From Tupaia tana (taxonomy: Eukaryota; Chordata; Mammalia; Scandentia; Tupaiidae), in assembly GCA_026018925.1 (NCBI GenBank), contig JAKSZU010000018.1, positions 3,504,920 to 3,568,919 of the forward strand: a stretch of 64,000 nt of DNA. Reading direction: 5' to 3'. Position 1 is the stretch's first letter; each line of letters begins with the position of its first letter. Shown piece by piece: positions 9,960 through 19,525 of this stretch. The notes below the pieces were generated by a model that saw only the letters and a list, made by a program, of their open reading frames with translations, did not search any database and was not told where the DNA came from. The position numbers were made by a program, and so were the translations under genes.

Positions 9960-10595
9960 TAACCATCCCAGTTCGAGGACCCACAGTGGCCCAGAGATCT
10001 CTGGACAGAGTCCTTAGGCTTTCTCTCTAGGAGCGTCCATAGCAGGGCCTGGCCATCCGAGGAGGTAGCTCCCCGCGCTCTCACATGCCCAGCTAGGCCC
10101 CAGCTCCCAGCTCCCCTCAGGGGCTGGCCAGCTCCCCAGGCCGGATCTCAGCAGAGTGGCTCAGCCCTGGAGGCTGTGGGCTCCCCTCCACCGAATGGCA
10201 GATCACGCCACGCCTGCCTCGAAGGCTGGCAGAGGAGCAAATAGCGTCTGCCAAAGCCCCGGGCACGGGGGCTGTTCCAGGACAGCAGCCAGCCTCGGGG
10301 ACGAGGGGGAGGGGCTGTGGTGGCACCGGGGCCTGAGTCCGAAGGGTCTGCTCTGGGAAGGCCATGGCCGGCGGGGGCGGAGCTGGTGTGCCCTCGCACC
10401 CCTGGCCTCCAAGGGCAGGACCTCTTTCCCCAAAGTCGGGGTGGGGTCAGACATGAGCTCTGCACAGCCCAGGGCCAGGGGTGGGGACTGCACTCCCCGC
10501 TTTTCCTGATCAGCCCTAATGTCTGTCTGCTGAGTGAGCGCGGTGTCCTGGGGCTCGGGCCTGACCCGGAGTGAACCAACGCAGCCCAGAGTCAG
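9960..10595. other. Unique GC-rich sequence
   Basis: No gene or named repeat recognised. Confidence 0.5.
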
Positions 10596-10599
10596 GCTG

Positions 10600-10690
10600 C
10601 CGCTCGCCGGCTGGGGGTCAGTCCTGCCTCTGGAAAATGGGCTGGTACTACCTGTGCTCGGCCCGCAGAGCACCTACTGTGCTCTGGGGC
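10600..10690 (+). mobile_element. MIR SINE fragment (weak)
   Basis: CTGCCTCTGGAAAATGGGCT, then GGTACTACCTGTG, resembles the MIR 3' part (cctcatctgtaaaatgggga, then agtacctacctc). It is short and diverged. Confidence 0.35.
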
Positions 10691-10848
10691 CGGCTGAGCC
10701 CAGACGGAGGAACCATGTAGTCCCCCAAGGCCGGCCATAACCCCTCGAGGCGGAAATAGGTCGAGGAAGCGAAGCAGGCCAGAGTGCGTCCTGTCAGGGC
10801 CTCGGCCCCGCACGTGCTCCACCCTCGGGGGCTGCCTACACACCCGCG

Positions 10849-10903
10849 GGCAGCTGCCCGGGCCCTTGCACAACTGGCAAAGCACAGACACCAGTGCCCC
10901 GAG
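10849..10903. repeat. 55-bp direct repeat, copy 1
   Basis: GGCAGCTGCCCGGGCCCTTG continues as CACAACTGGCAAAGCACAGA and CACCAGTG. It is nearly identical to 11841-11895, 992 bases downstream in the same orientation. I know no repeat family with this sequence. Confidence 0.8.
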
Positions 10904-11289
10904 CACCGAACTCATGCCGGGCCGCCAGTGCGTGGCAGAGGGAGGGGCCTGCTGGGCTGTGCTGTCACCTCGAGGATGAGGCCGGGAGGAAGAGAAGGGA
11001 GCACGGAGCAGGAGGGATGCACTGGTGTCGGCAGCAGCGTCTCAGCCCTGCGCACCCCGTGCACGTGAGAAGCCCGGGCCTCCTGGGGGACGGCTCAGCT
11101 GGCCAGGCTTAGGCGTGGCCGAGGAGCACCCCCAGGCCTCTGCCACGCTGGGGACAGGCAGGCCACAGGATGAAGCCACCCTGGGAGGGAGAGAAGGGCT
11201 GGTTCTGCCACCGCAGCCTCACCGAAGCCCACCCACCCACAAAGACACGGCTCGACCTGCTCTGTGGGATTTCTCGTTCTGCACTGCCA

Positions 11290-11635
11290 GCCGGAGCGTT
11301 AGAGACTGAAAGCCAGTATTTTACGCCCCTTAATTCCTTCTAACAGCTCCGCGGTGGCGAGCGGAGGACTCCAGACACTGCAATAAAGAGAGCGAGAAGC
11401 CCCGGGTCAGGGGAGACTGGAGATGCCGAACGCAGAGTCCCCGACACGCAGACGACTGAAGGGTTATTACTGCGCGGTGCGATGGGTGTAATTGCCAAGT
11501 TATTAGATATGGCGCACACAGGCACCAGCAAACGAGCAATCAGGGGTAATTACGCACGCACCGCCCCGCAGACCGGAGGAGCTGGGCTGCACATCTGTGG
11601 CTACAATTAGGGCGCTCCGACTGCAGCACACCGGC
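11290..11635. promoter_or_regulatory. AT-enriched island, candidate conserved noncoding element
   Basis: Block with TTTTACGCCCCTTAATTCCT, GCAATAAAGAGAGCGAG, GGGTTATTACTGCGCGGTGC, GGGTGTAATTGCCAAGTTAT, GGGGTAATTACGCACGCACC and CTACAATTAGGGCGCTCC. Several TAATTA/TAATTG homeodomain cores occur in about 300 bases of otherwise GC-rich DNA. No transposon is recognisable. Candidate enhancer, inferred. Confidence 0.42.
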
Positions 11636-11840
11636 TGGGGTGCAGAGCCGAGGCCAGGTGGGTCACGTTTCGGCCAAGGGGGCCGCAGCTGGGGACTCAC
11701 CAAGCTCAGGACTGGAGAAGCAGGCACCCACGGAGCCAGCACTGAGGATGACAGAAGCCCGAGGATGCATGGCCCAGGACTGAAAACGAAGCACGGACAT
11801 GTGCTTGCCCCTGGCTTTGGGTTTGGCCAGGCGACGGCTT

Positions 11841-11895
11841 GGCAGCTGCCCAAGCCCTTGCTCGACTGGCAAAGAACAGACACCAGTGACCCAGA
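11841..11895. repeat. 55-bp direct repeat, copy 2
   Basis: GGCAGCTGCCCAAGCCCTTG, then CTCGACTGGCAAAGAACAGA and CACCAGTG, pairs with 10849-10903. Differences are scattered substitutions without gaps, consistent with an old local duplication. Confidence 0.8.
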
Positions 11896-11929
11896 GCAGA
11901 GGCTCTGCCAGGCGGGCCAGGCAGGGGAC

Positions 11930-12005
11930 AGAGCGACTCATTTTACAGATGGGGAAACTGAGGCTCACAAGACAGAAAGGGGCAGCAGTTGCCAGCCTGG
12001 CTCCC
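11930..12005 (-). mobile_element. MIR SINE fragment
   Basis: GACTCATTTTACAGATGGGG, then AAACTGAGGCTCACAAGACA, is an excellent match to the reverse complement of the MIR core (cccattttacagatgaggaa, then actgaggcacagagag). Confidence 0.75.
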
Positions 12006-12009
12006 CTCC

Positions 12010-12515
12010 CGTGGGCACGGGGCACCTGCCTGGTGTCTGGTGTTCCTTGGAAGGCCACAGCCTGACCCTAGGAGCTCCCTGTTCACAGGGGCCGTCAGGG
12101 GCACAGGGCAGCCAACCTAGGCCCTGGGTGAGGGGCGAGAGCCCCTGAGATGTGGAGGCCACAAGACCCTAGTGTCATCCCACAGGACCACCTCCTGGAG
12201 GCTGGATGACTGATCGCTGACCCACACCCGTCTCTCCTAGGACTCCCCTCTCCCACCCCTGCCAATGGCCCTGGCTTGTTTGCCTCCTGCTGGGAGAGAG
12301 TGAGCCTCCGCTGGTCTCTGGACACACAGTCCTGCCACCTACAGCCCAGCCAGGCTTGGGCCAGCCGCCATTCAGAAACATCATACTTATCCTGCCAAAC
12401 CCCTCTACTGAAGGCTGATAGCCCCACGTGACACCCAAGAGCCATGTGATTGGTCTAACCTAGCTTCATCCACATCTCTAGCATGTACACACTCAGCCAC
12501 ACCTCCATCATCAGT
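12010..12515. other. Unique GC-rich sequence
   Basis: No gene or named repeat recognised. Confidence 0.5.
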
Positions 12516-12519
12516 TCAT

Positions 12520-14090
12520 CCACCCCCTACTCTTCCACTCATCTGTCCGTCCGGTCATGTGTCCTTCCCTCCACCCATCCATCCCTCCACCCATCCATCC
12601 TTCCACCCATCCATCCTTCCACCCACCGATCCCTCCACCTATCTGTCCTCTTGCCCGTTCATCCCTCCACCCATCCATCCTTCCAACCACGCATCCATCC
12701 TTCCACCCACACATCCATCCTTCCATCCACGCATCCATCCTTCCACCCACCCATCCATCCTTCCGTATGCATCCATCCTTCTGCCCGTTCATCCTTCCGT
12801 GCGTCCATCCATCCACACATCCCTCCTTCTGCACATCCCTCTTTTCACCCATCTATCCTTTTACCCATCCTCCTTCCATGCATCCATCCTCCTTCCACGC
12901 ATTCATCCATCCTTCCACGCATCCATCCTTCCACCCATCCATCCTCTTTCCACGCATTCGTCCATCCTTCCACTCATCCATCCTCCTTCCACACATTCAT
13001 CCATCCTTCCACCCATCCATCCTCCTTCCACGCATTCATCCATCCTTCCACCCATCCATCCTCTTTCCACACATTCGTCCATCCTTCCATCCATCCATCC
13101 TCCTTCCACGCATTCATCCATCCTTCCACTCATCCATCCTCCTTCCACACATTCATCCATCCTTCCATCCATCCTCCTTCCACGCATTCATCCATCCTTC
13201 CACCCATCCATCCTCCTTCCACACATTCATCCATCCTTCCACTCATCCATCCTCCTTCCACGCATTCATCCATCCTTCCACTCATCCATCCTCCTTCCAC
13301 ACATTCATCCATCCTTCCATCCATCCTCCTTCCACGCATTCATCCATCCTTCCACCCATCCATCCTCCTTCCACGCATTCATCCATCCTTCCACCCATCC
13401 ATCCTCCTTCCACGCATTCATCCATCCTTCCATCATCCATCCTCCTTCCACGCATTCATCCATCCTTCCACCCATCCATCCTCCTTCCACGCATTCATCC
13501 ATCCTTCCACCCATCCATCCTCCTTCCACGCATTCATCCATCCTTCCATCATCCATCCTCCTTCCACGCATTCATCCATCCTTCCACCCATCCATCCTCC
13601 TTCCACGCATTCATCCATCCTTCCACGCATTCATCCATCCTTCCACGCATCCATCCTTCCACCCATCCATCCTCCTTCCATGCATTCGTCCATCCTTCCA
13701 TCATCCATTCTTCCATGCAACCATCCTCCTTCCACCCATCCACCCTTCCATCATCCATCCCTCCCTCCATCCACCTATCCTTCCCTCCATCTCTCCCTCC
13801 AACCATCTTTTCTTCCCTCCATCTTTCCACCCATCCATCCCTCTATCCATTCTTCCTTCCACACATCTATCCTTTCCTCCGTCCATCCATCTATCCATCC
13901 TTCCATCCATCCTTCCATCATCTATCCTTCCCTCTATCCTTCCACCCATCTGCCCACCCATCTATCCTTCCATCCATCCATCTGTCCATCCATCCATCCA
14001 TCTGTCCCTCCATCCATCTGTCCTTTCACCGTCCTACCTATGTGTCCATCCAATCATTCATTCTTCCATCCTTCCACCCATCAGGCTGGC
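12520..14090. repeat. CATC/TTCC-rich satellite-like array with a 39-bp higher-order core
   Basis: The whole block is built from CCATCCATCCTTCCACC-type words. Between about 12895 and 13690 these are ordered into a 39-bp unit: CCTCCTTCCACGCATTCATC, then CATCCTTCCACCCATCCAT. It recurs about 20 times, with shorter 35-bp forms, and ACGCATTC, ACACATTC or ACGCATTCGTC variants. The flanks (12520-12895 and 13690-14090) are disordered (CATC)n. Neither strand carries stop codons in several frames, giving overlapping open frames of more than 500 codons on + and several around 90 codons on -. These are artefacts of the repeat. Confidence 0.96.
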
Positions 14091-14099
14091 TCCCCGCTC

Positions 14100-14395
14100 A
14101 ACCACCTGCCCTTTGATATCCCAGCTGGAGAGGCCAAGCCGCCTATTAACAGCTACCCCGGAGGGCATGACCCCACTCAGATGTGGCTCAGAGATGCTTA
14201 GCAACCTGCCGAATGTTGCGCACTGCCGCTGCCTGTGTGGTGCACCCTGCATTCTGTCTGTGAGACAGAGTCCCTGTCACGTGTACTCTAGGCAAAGGAT
14301 GCTCAACCCACAGGTCCTAAAAGAGGGTACGGGGGGGTGCTGAAGCCCCCTGCCCTGGGCTCCGTAGGGGCCTACCCCTGTGCCCCCGCCGGGAG
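14100..14395. other. Unique sequence right of the array
   Basis: No gene or named repeat recognised. Confidence 0.5.
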
Positions 14396-14399
14396 CCCT

Positions 14400-14770
14400 G
14401 CCCCTGCAGGTGACTATGACATAATTACGGTGGAAGGCACTGCACCGCCTCACCCGGGGCAGCCAGTTTATCAAGCGCTGACAGTGCATTAGCTAAGTGA
14501 TCACTAGACTATTAATTTTTTTTCCTCAGCCCTTGCCAGGGGTATTACCGTGAAAAATGGCAGCTTAACCGCAGGGAAATTCTTCAGGGTGACAAAAATA
14601 AAAATAGCTCTAATTGAAGTTGATAGAAATTATACCCTTTAAAAACACACGGCAGGATGCACCGGCCATAATGCGAATTAACGCCGGGGCAGGGTTTCTG
14701 TCACAGGATCGTGAAAACACGATGACAGCCATAGCAAACAGCCTGGCAGGGCGTTGTGTCACATGGGGCG
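14400..14770. promoter_or_regulatory. AT-rich island, strongest candidate conserved noncoding element
   Basis: About 350 bases are markedly AT-richer than the surroundings. They contain ACATAATTACGGTGG, GCATTAGCTAAGTGATCACT, GACTATTAATTTTTTTTCCT, AATAAAAATAGCTCTAATTG, GATAGAAATTATACCC and ATAATGCGAATTAACGCC. Several palindromic homeodomain cores (TAATTA, TTAATT, CTAATTG) cluster here. No transposon is recognisable and no reading frame persists. The signature resembles deeply conserved developmental enhancers. Conservation itself was not tested. Confidence 0.5.
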
Positions 14771-14917
14771 GGCCCTGAGGTGTCACGGGAGGTGGCACCA
14801 CCTCACCTGCCTTCCTGATTCCGCTGCCAGAGAGGGAGGGTGAGCCTGGCAGCCGCAGGCCCAGGAGCCCAGGCCGTCCGCCCATCAGCAGGGGAGGCAG
14901 TGACCCGCCCGCCGGCC

Positions 14918-15119
14918 GCCCCTCGGGCCTGCTTCCCGCACTTCCACGTCCACGAGTGTGCGGAGCAGAGGTGCCGAGAGCCGAGAAATGACCGGATCTC
15001 ACCCACGGCGGAGAACCGCCCCCTCGGGCCTGCTTCCCGCACTTCCACGTCCACGAGTGTGCGGAGCAGAGGCGCCGAGAGCCGAGAAATGACCGGATCT
15101 CACCCACGGCGGAGAACCG
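14918..15119. repeat. 101-bp tandem duplication (two copies)
   Basis: CCTCGGGCCTGCTTCCCGCA, followed by CTTCCACGTCCACGAGTGTG, GCCGAGAGCCGAGAAATGAC and GGATCTCACCCACGGCGGAG, occurs at 14921 and again at 15022. The copies are almost identical (one visible difference, GGTGCCG versus GGCGCCG). The near-identity indicates a recent event. The duplicated DNA itself is not a repeat family that I know. Confidence 0.92.
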
Positions 15120-15221
15120 CCCCTGAGCAGTAGAGGCGGTGTGAGACCAGCAGATGCCACGGCACTGAAGCCATCATCGACACAGAGCAGCGGCGGCTCC
15201 GCGCAGCCCCGCTCTAAGGAC

Positions 15222-15420
15222 TGTCCACGTGTTTAATTCACTTAGTCCCGGCAACAGCCCCTGAGGTAGGCACCGTCATCAACACCGTCATTTTCCAGGC
15301 GAGAAAATGCGGCGAGACCCGGAGAGGCCGCGTAACCGTCCCTGGTGATAGTCGGGGAGGGCCAGGATCAGGGCAGCTAGCCAGCCCCAGTGCTACCCTC
15401 CGGGCCACCCTGCCTGGCTG
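15222..15420 (-). mobile_element. MIR SINE, most of the element
   Basis: GTGTTTAATTCACTTAGTCC, then CAACAGCCCCTGAGGTAGGC, CACCGTCATTTTCCAGGCGA and GAAAATGCGGCGAGACCCGG, follows the reverse MIR consensus in order (aactcatttaatcctcacaa, caaccctatgaggtaggtac, ccattttacagatgaggaaac). Confidence 0.72.
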
Positions 15421-15656
15421 CCCCCAGCCCACACACGGGAGGAGCCGGAAGTGCCCATGCACCCAGGTCCACTTAGGAGCACGCGTGTGCTGAGGACCCA
15501 GGAGGTGGTCTGGACCATGCGCACCTTCACTCTGAAATGTGGCACGGGCTGTTTCCTGGCTCTGCCCGTCTGCTGAGACGAAGAAACTCCTAAACTCCTA
15601 AAGCCCTCGGTCTGTGCGGGGGTCAGAGAGGGAGGGAGAGGCACAAAACAAAGCTA

Positions 15657-15875
15657 TTATTATTTTTCAATTGCCAGAGGGTGCATGAGCTCACTGGAGA
15701 GCGAGAACCCCATGGGGCATAGTCCCCCCCAATTTCTCCATCCTGCTGGGATTCAGGGCACACACGTGCACACACCTGCTGTGTTTTTCAAGCCTCTGGT
15801 CCAGGTCTCGAACCACAGGGTCAGCCATGTGGGATCTGGCTGCTTTAACCATCAGGCTACGAGGTGGCCCCAGGA
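15657..15875 (-). mobile_element. tRNA-derived SINE family A, older subgroup
   Basis: In reverse complement the head reads GGGGCCACCTCGTAGCCTGA, then CCAGATCCCACATGGCTGAC, with the B-box-like GGTTCGAGACC. On the + strand the start has TTGCCAGAGGGTGCATGAGC. It belongs to the subgroup with GATCCCACATGGCTGAC rather than GGACTCCCA. The CT-rich portion is short. Confidence 0.82.
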
Positions 15876-15889
15876 CTGATTTTTTTTTT

Positions 15890-16555
15890 TAAAAGAAAAA
15901 GGAGATTAGAAGGAATCCCCCCCACCCCAGCCCCATTCCCACATCCAGGGGAAGAAGTCTACGAACAGAAGACAGAACACGGCGGTCTCAGGGCTTTTAC
16001 TGCTGCCTCCACGGAGAAGGTCTGAAGGGAGTCATGCCTAAAGGAAAGCCTGGTCGAGGTGGAGAGGACAGGAAAAGTGGGGGATAAAAGGAGGAAGCTG
16101 CTAGAAGGGGCCAGCCCCCGGGCTAAGCCGTGCCAGGCCCGGGCAGCACTGTGGGCCGGCTGTTGGGGGCAGCCGTGGGGGGGCGAGGAGCCCAGGACCT
16201 GGCAGCGGCGAGCAGGCCCCTCCCACGAGAGGAAAAGGTGCCCTCGCTGGAACTGTGGGTTGGCCAGCTTGGCGTCCGTACCCAGGGCAACCCCAGAAGG
16301 TGCTGTCGGGGAGGGTCGTTGCCGTCATGGCGAACGGCACGGGAAGCTGCGTGGCCACCAGCTGGCTGCACAGAGGAGGCGATGACGCAGCCCCAGGCAA
16401 GGCCTCCGTGTGAAAGCAGCGGTCCAGGAAGACAGCAGGCGCGGGCCCTGCCCCACACGCCTGCTGCCCTCAGCCAGGGCACGGGCACCAGCTGTGACTG
16501 CGCCGAAAGCCCACCTGATGCCAAAGCCAAGCTGGCGAGCAGCTGAGAGGTTCGC
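15890..16555. other. Unique GC-rich sequence
   Basis: No gene or named repeat recognised. Confidence 0.5.
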
Positions 16556-16565
16556 CTATCACAAG

Positions 16566-16738
16566 CTGGGGAGGGCCTTGCACACGGGAGCCAGGGAGGG
16601 CCTTGCACACACGGGACCTGAGGAGGGCCCTGCACACAGGAGCCAGGGAGGGCCTTGCACCCACGGGACCTGGGGAGGGCCTGCATACAGGACCCGGGGA
16701 GGGTCCTGCACACGCGTGCCACGGAGGCCCTGAACACA
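16566..16738. repeat. Small minisatellite, alternating 25/27-bp units
   Basis: GGGGAGGGCCTTGCACACGG and variants recur at about 16571, 16596, 16623, 16648, 16675 and 16699. Spacing alternates 25 and 27, and the spacer alternates between GGGAGCCAG and GGGACCTG. The array therefore has a roughly 52-bp higher-order unit present about three times. Confidence 0.85.
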
Positions 16739-16799
16739 CAAGCCACTTCCCTCTCCAACAAGGACAACAGTGAGGAGCTGGATGGTGGCTCCTCCCCTC

Positions 16800-16905
16800 T
16801 GGGCTGAGTGGCCACGGGACGTGACCACCCTCTCTGAGCCCCACTTCGTCTGCACAGGGTCATCACGATACCCTGACCTGAGGGGTGATGGCCTAACACA
16901 CGCAC
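16800..16905 (+). mobile_element. MIR SINE fragment (weak)
   Basis: CCCTCTCTGAGCCCCACTTC, then GTCTGCACAGGGTCATCACG, parallels MIR (cctctctgtgcctcagtttc, then ctcatctgtaaaatgggg). Diverged. Confidence 0.4.
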
Positions 16906-17004
16906 ACTTACGAGCCCGCCTGGCCTCGGGAGCTGCCCCTGGAGCCTGGCCGCTTCTCCTCTGGAGATCAGTATGACGCGACGCCGTCTCAGTTACGGAG
17001 GCAC

Positions 17005-17250
17005 CGGTGTGTGCCAACCGCTGTTCGAACGTCCCCATATCTGCTTGACCCTCCGCAGGTCCCTGTGAGGGAGGCTCTGTTCGTACACGCATCACGGAGA
17101 AGGGGAAACGCCGCGCACGAACGCCGTGGTACACACGCCGCGTGTTCTCGGACTGGAGCACGTGAGCACGTCGGCTTTGCCTCAGAGGCAACGTCACGGG
17201 GAGGGACAGTCACCCGCCCCAGGTCACACGGAGCCTGCTCTGCCCTCAGG
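17005..17250 (-). mobile_element. MIR SINE, interrupted
   Basis: CAACCGCTGTTCGAACGTCC, then GACCCTCCGCAGGTCCCTGT, GAGGGAGGCTCTGTTCGTAC and CACGGAGAAGGGGAAACGCC, follows the MIR reverse order. A CpG-rich segment of about 75 bases interrupts it before CCGCCCCAGGTCACACGGAG, which corresponds to the MIR caaggtcacacag part. The interrupting segment includes a 23-bp sequence repeated at 18158. Confidence 0.5.
17164..17186. repeat. 23-bp direct repeat, copy 1
   Basis: GAGCACGTCGGCTTTGCCTC plus AGA recurs at 18158-18180 with one substitution (C to T at the sixth base). Confidence 0.6.
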
Positions 17251-17254
17251 CGCT

Positions 17255-17805
17255 GTCACCCTCTGCTGGTGAACCTCTAGGTAGCGCCCTCGGAATGGCC
17301 TGGAAGTCAGGAGGTGCCGCGGGAACCCGTGGACAAAGGAGCTGCCAACCAAACGCTCGGGGTCGAGGTGGAGGCGAGAGACGGGCATGCCAGCCCTGGA
17401 GATGCCAGGGGCCTGGTCTCCTGGCGGGACAGTGAGGACAAGAGGAGGCAGCCTCAGGGTGGTGGCAGACCAAGCCGCGTGCCCTTCTAGCCCTCCCGCG
17501 GCAGCCCGGGCGTGCCTGGGACCAGGCTGACACCGCGAGCAGGGAGCCCCGCGCCGTTCCCTCCCGGGGCCTGACCTGGGTGCTGGGTCGGCCACTGCGC
17601 AGTGAGGCAGCAGCGTCGCCATCCACCCGGGAGAAGGCAGAGGGCTCACGGCAGCTGCCAAGGGGAGCTCCCCTGGTTCCGAGATGAGGGAAGGTGGAGA
17701 GATGTGTCCAGCGTCCCCGAGTTGCTGGTGGGAAGAACGGAAAACGCCACCGCCCTGGGGACGTCAACTCCAAGACACACCCTACACTGTGGCTGCGGTT
17801 TTTGT
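17255..17805. other. Unique GC-rich sequence
   Basis: No gene or named repeat recognised. Confidence 0.5.
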
Positions 17806-17811
17806 TTTTGG

Positions 17812-18066
17812 GGCTTTTTGGAGAGGTTTTCGCTATAGGGCGCGTGCGCTCGCCAGAAAGACAGAGAGACAGAGAGATAGAAAGCGAGAAATCACCCCCC
17901 GGGGGGATGGCCATGCCGCAATCCCTTCTCCTTCATTCTCCTCTTGGGATCTTGGGCACACACGCACACGTGCCTGGCATGAATTTAAGCCACTGGGTCT
18001 GGGATGCGAACCGTGGTCAGCTACGTGGGAGTCCAGTGACAGCCATTATGCGAACTGCTGGTCGCA
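17812..18066 (-). mobile_element. tRNA-derived SINE family A, full length
   Basis: The + strand shows GAGAGGTTTTCGCTATAGGG (complement of the conserved 3' motif), a GACAGAGAGACAGAGAGATA run, CAATCCCTTCTCCTTCATTC, GGATGCGAACCGTGGTCAGC (B box complement) and a GAACTGCTGGTCGC end. It belongs to the GGACTCCCA subgroup. Confidence 0.92.
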
Positions 18067-18069
18067 TGT

Positions 18070-18460
18070 GGTTGCAGTTTTTAAAAAACTAAAAGGAACA
18101 GAATTAAAAAGACCAAAGGCACTTCGGGTAGTACAAAAACCACGCGTTTCAGTCACGGAGCATGTCGGCTTTGCCTCAGACCTGGGCAGCCTGGACCCCC
18201 GCCCTGGGCTCCCTGCCCACTCCACGCCCTTCCCCGGGTGCTCCCAGGAGACTTGGAACAGCCCACCCTGCTGTTAGGCCAGGCCCTGTTCCAGGCCCCG
18301 GTTCTCCTGCTTGAATGCCCAGGCCCACGTGCAGAGCCTCCGTAGGCCCCAGGCCTGTCCTCCCAAGGCTCAGAGTGCGGCATGAGCTTTGACGAGCAGG
18401 AAGAGACGGGCACCGGATGCACCTCTCGGTACTCCCTCTCCAGCCCTCAAATGCCTGGGC
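18070..18460. other. Unique GC-rich sequence
   Basis: Contains the second copy (18158-18180) of the 23-bp repeat. No gene recognised. Confidence 0.5.
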
Positions 18461-18464
18461 AGGT

Positions 18465-18714
18465 CAGGGTGTGTGCATGTGCGTGTGCCTTTGTGGGTAT
18501 GTGAGCACACACGGGCACTGTGAACATGTGTGTACATGCATGTGCCTGTGGATATGTGTGTGCACAAGCGTGCAGGTGCCTGTATATGTCAATGTATACA
18601 TTGGAGGGAGCTGTGTGTGCGAGCACGTGTGCCTGTGTGTGCGAGCACGTGTGCCTGTGTGAGCGTGTGCACGTGCCTGTGTGAGCGTGTGCACGTGCCT
18701 GTGTGAGCTAGTGG
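18465..18714. repeat. Impure (TG)n repeat with a 24-bp minisatellite core
   Basis: TG-rich sequence turns, from about 18610, into ordered units. GTGTGCGAGCACGTGTGCCT appears twice, then GTGTGAGCGTGTGCACGTGC twice or more. Unit length is about 24 bp. Confidence 0.85.
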
Positions 18715-18718
18715 ACAC

Positions 18719-18945
18719 TCCTTAAAGCAACGAAGCTGGATGCAGTCAATTCCCTCCCTGGAGATCCAGTACCCTGCAGAGTGCGGCCAGGCCCTCACCG
18801 AGGCTCAGAGGCACAGCCCTGGGTTTCCAGGGACCCAGCCTGTACCTGAGGCAGGGACGGCTCCCATTCTGTCATGGGGTTCAGAGCACATGAGCTAGCC
18901 TGGCTCTGCCCTCCTGTGCGGCCTTGGGGAGGCAGGGCAGGGGGA
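18719..18945. repeat. About 215-bp dispersed direct duplication, copy 1
   Basis: The segment pairs in order with 19526-19740: CCTCCCTGGAGATCCAGTAC / CCTCCCTGGAGATCGGGCAC; GGCTCCCATTCTGTCATGGG / GCCACTCCCGTTCTGTTGTG; GCCCTCCTGTGCGGCC / TGACCTTCTGTGCAGCCC. Both start with a CTTAAAG(A/C) motif. Divergence is substantial, so the duplication is old. Family unknown. Confidence 0.75.
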
Positions 18946-19371
18946 GGTCGCCCCAGCCCACCATGTATGGGGCGTCTGGAGTGGCGGGAAACCACAAGTC
19001 ACTGGACCCAAGACCTCCCGGGCGTGCAGCCCTGTTCCCGGCGCAGCCACCTGTTCAGAGGCCTCGGGCCAGGCCTGTGCTTCCCTGAGCCTCACGGTTC
19101 CCAGCCCTACGACGGGCACGGCTCTGTCTCACGGCAGCTGCGACCGCTGCTGCTATAGCCGGTGGTACAAGGCACAGTGCCAGCCACGGTGGGGCTCCAC
19201 AGCGCCGCTCAGCTGGGGGGCAGGGGTACCGGCCCCTCCCACTGTGTTCCTTGCCCGTGCCCTCCCCCAGCACCGACCTCCCAGAGCATGGCCCGCAGAG
19301 CACGGCCCCACCTGCACCCGGGGAGCTGCACACGCTCTGTCGGCTGTGCGCCTGCCAAGGGGCCACCTCCC

Positions 19372-19455
19372 GGCTCCCGTAATTGCTCACTCTGGCAGGA
19401 TCACAGGCCTCGCTTATTAAAAAGCGGATTGAACTCGCCCACTTGCCTGGGAACA
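19372..19455. promoter_or_regulatory. Short AT-enriched island
   Basis: CCCGTAATTGCTCACTCTGG and CTCGCTTATTAAAAAGCGGA stand out from the GC-rich flanks. The latter has a short palindromic core (CGCTTATTAAAAAGCG). Candidate regulatory element by composition only. It lies between the two copies of the duplication. Confidence 0.3.
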
Positions 19456-19525
19456 CGCTGAGAAGGCACAGCCCTCCGCCCCGAGCCCGCCACATGCCAC
19501 CCTGGATGCTGGCAGCTGAAGGACT

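Noticed and set aside
12520-14090. Telomeric or centromeric satellite
   Set aside because: The words are CATC/TTCC, not TTAGGG or an alphoid-type monomer.
12483-14343. Overlapping frames of 519 to 594 codons rich in His, Pro and Ser, and several minus-strand frames rich in Gly, Met, Trp and Glu
   Set aside because: All are readings of the CATC-type array, open on both strands at once, which is not expected of a real gene.
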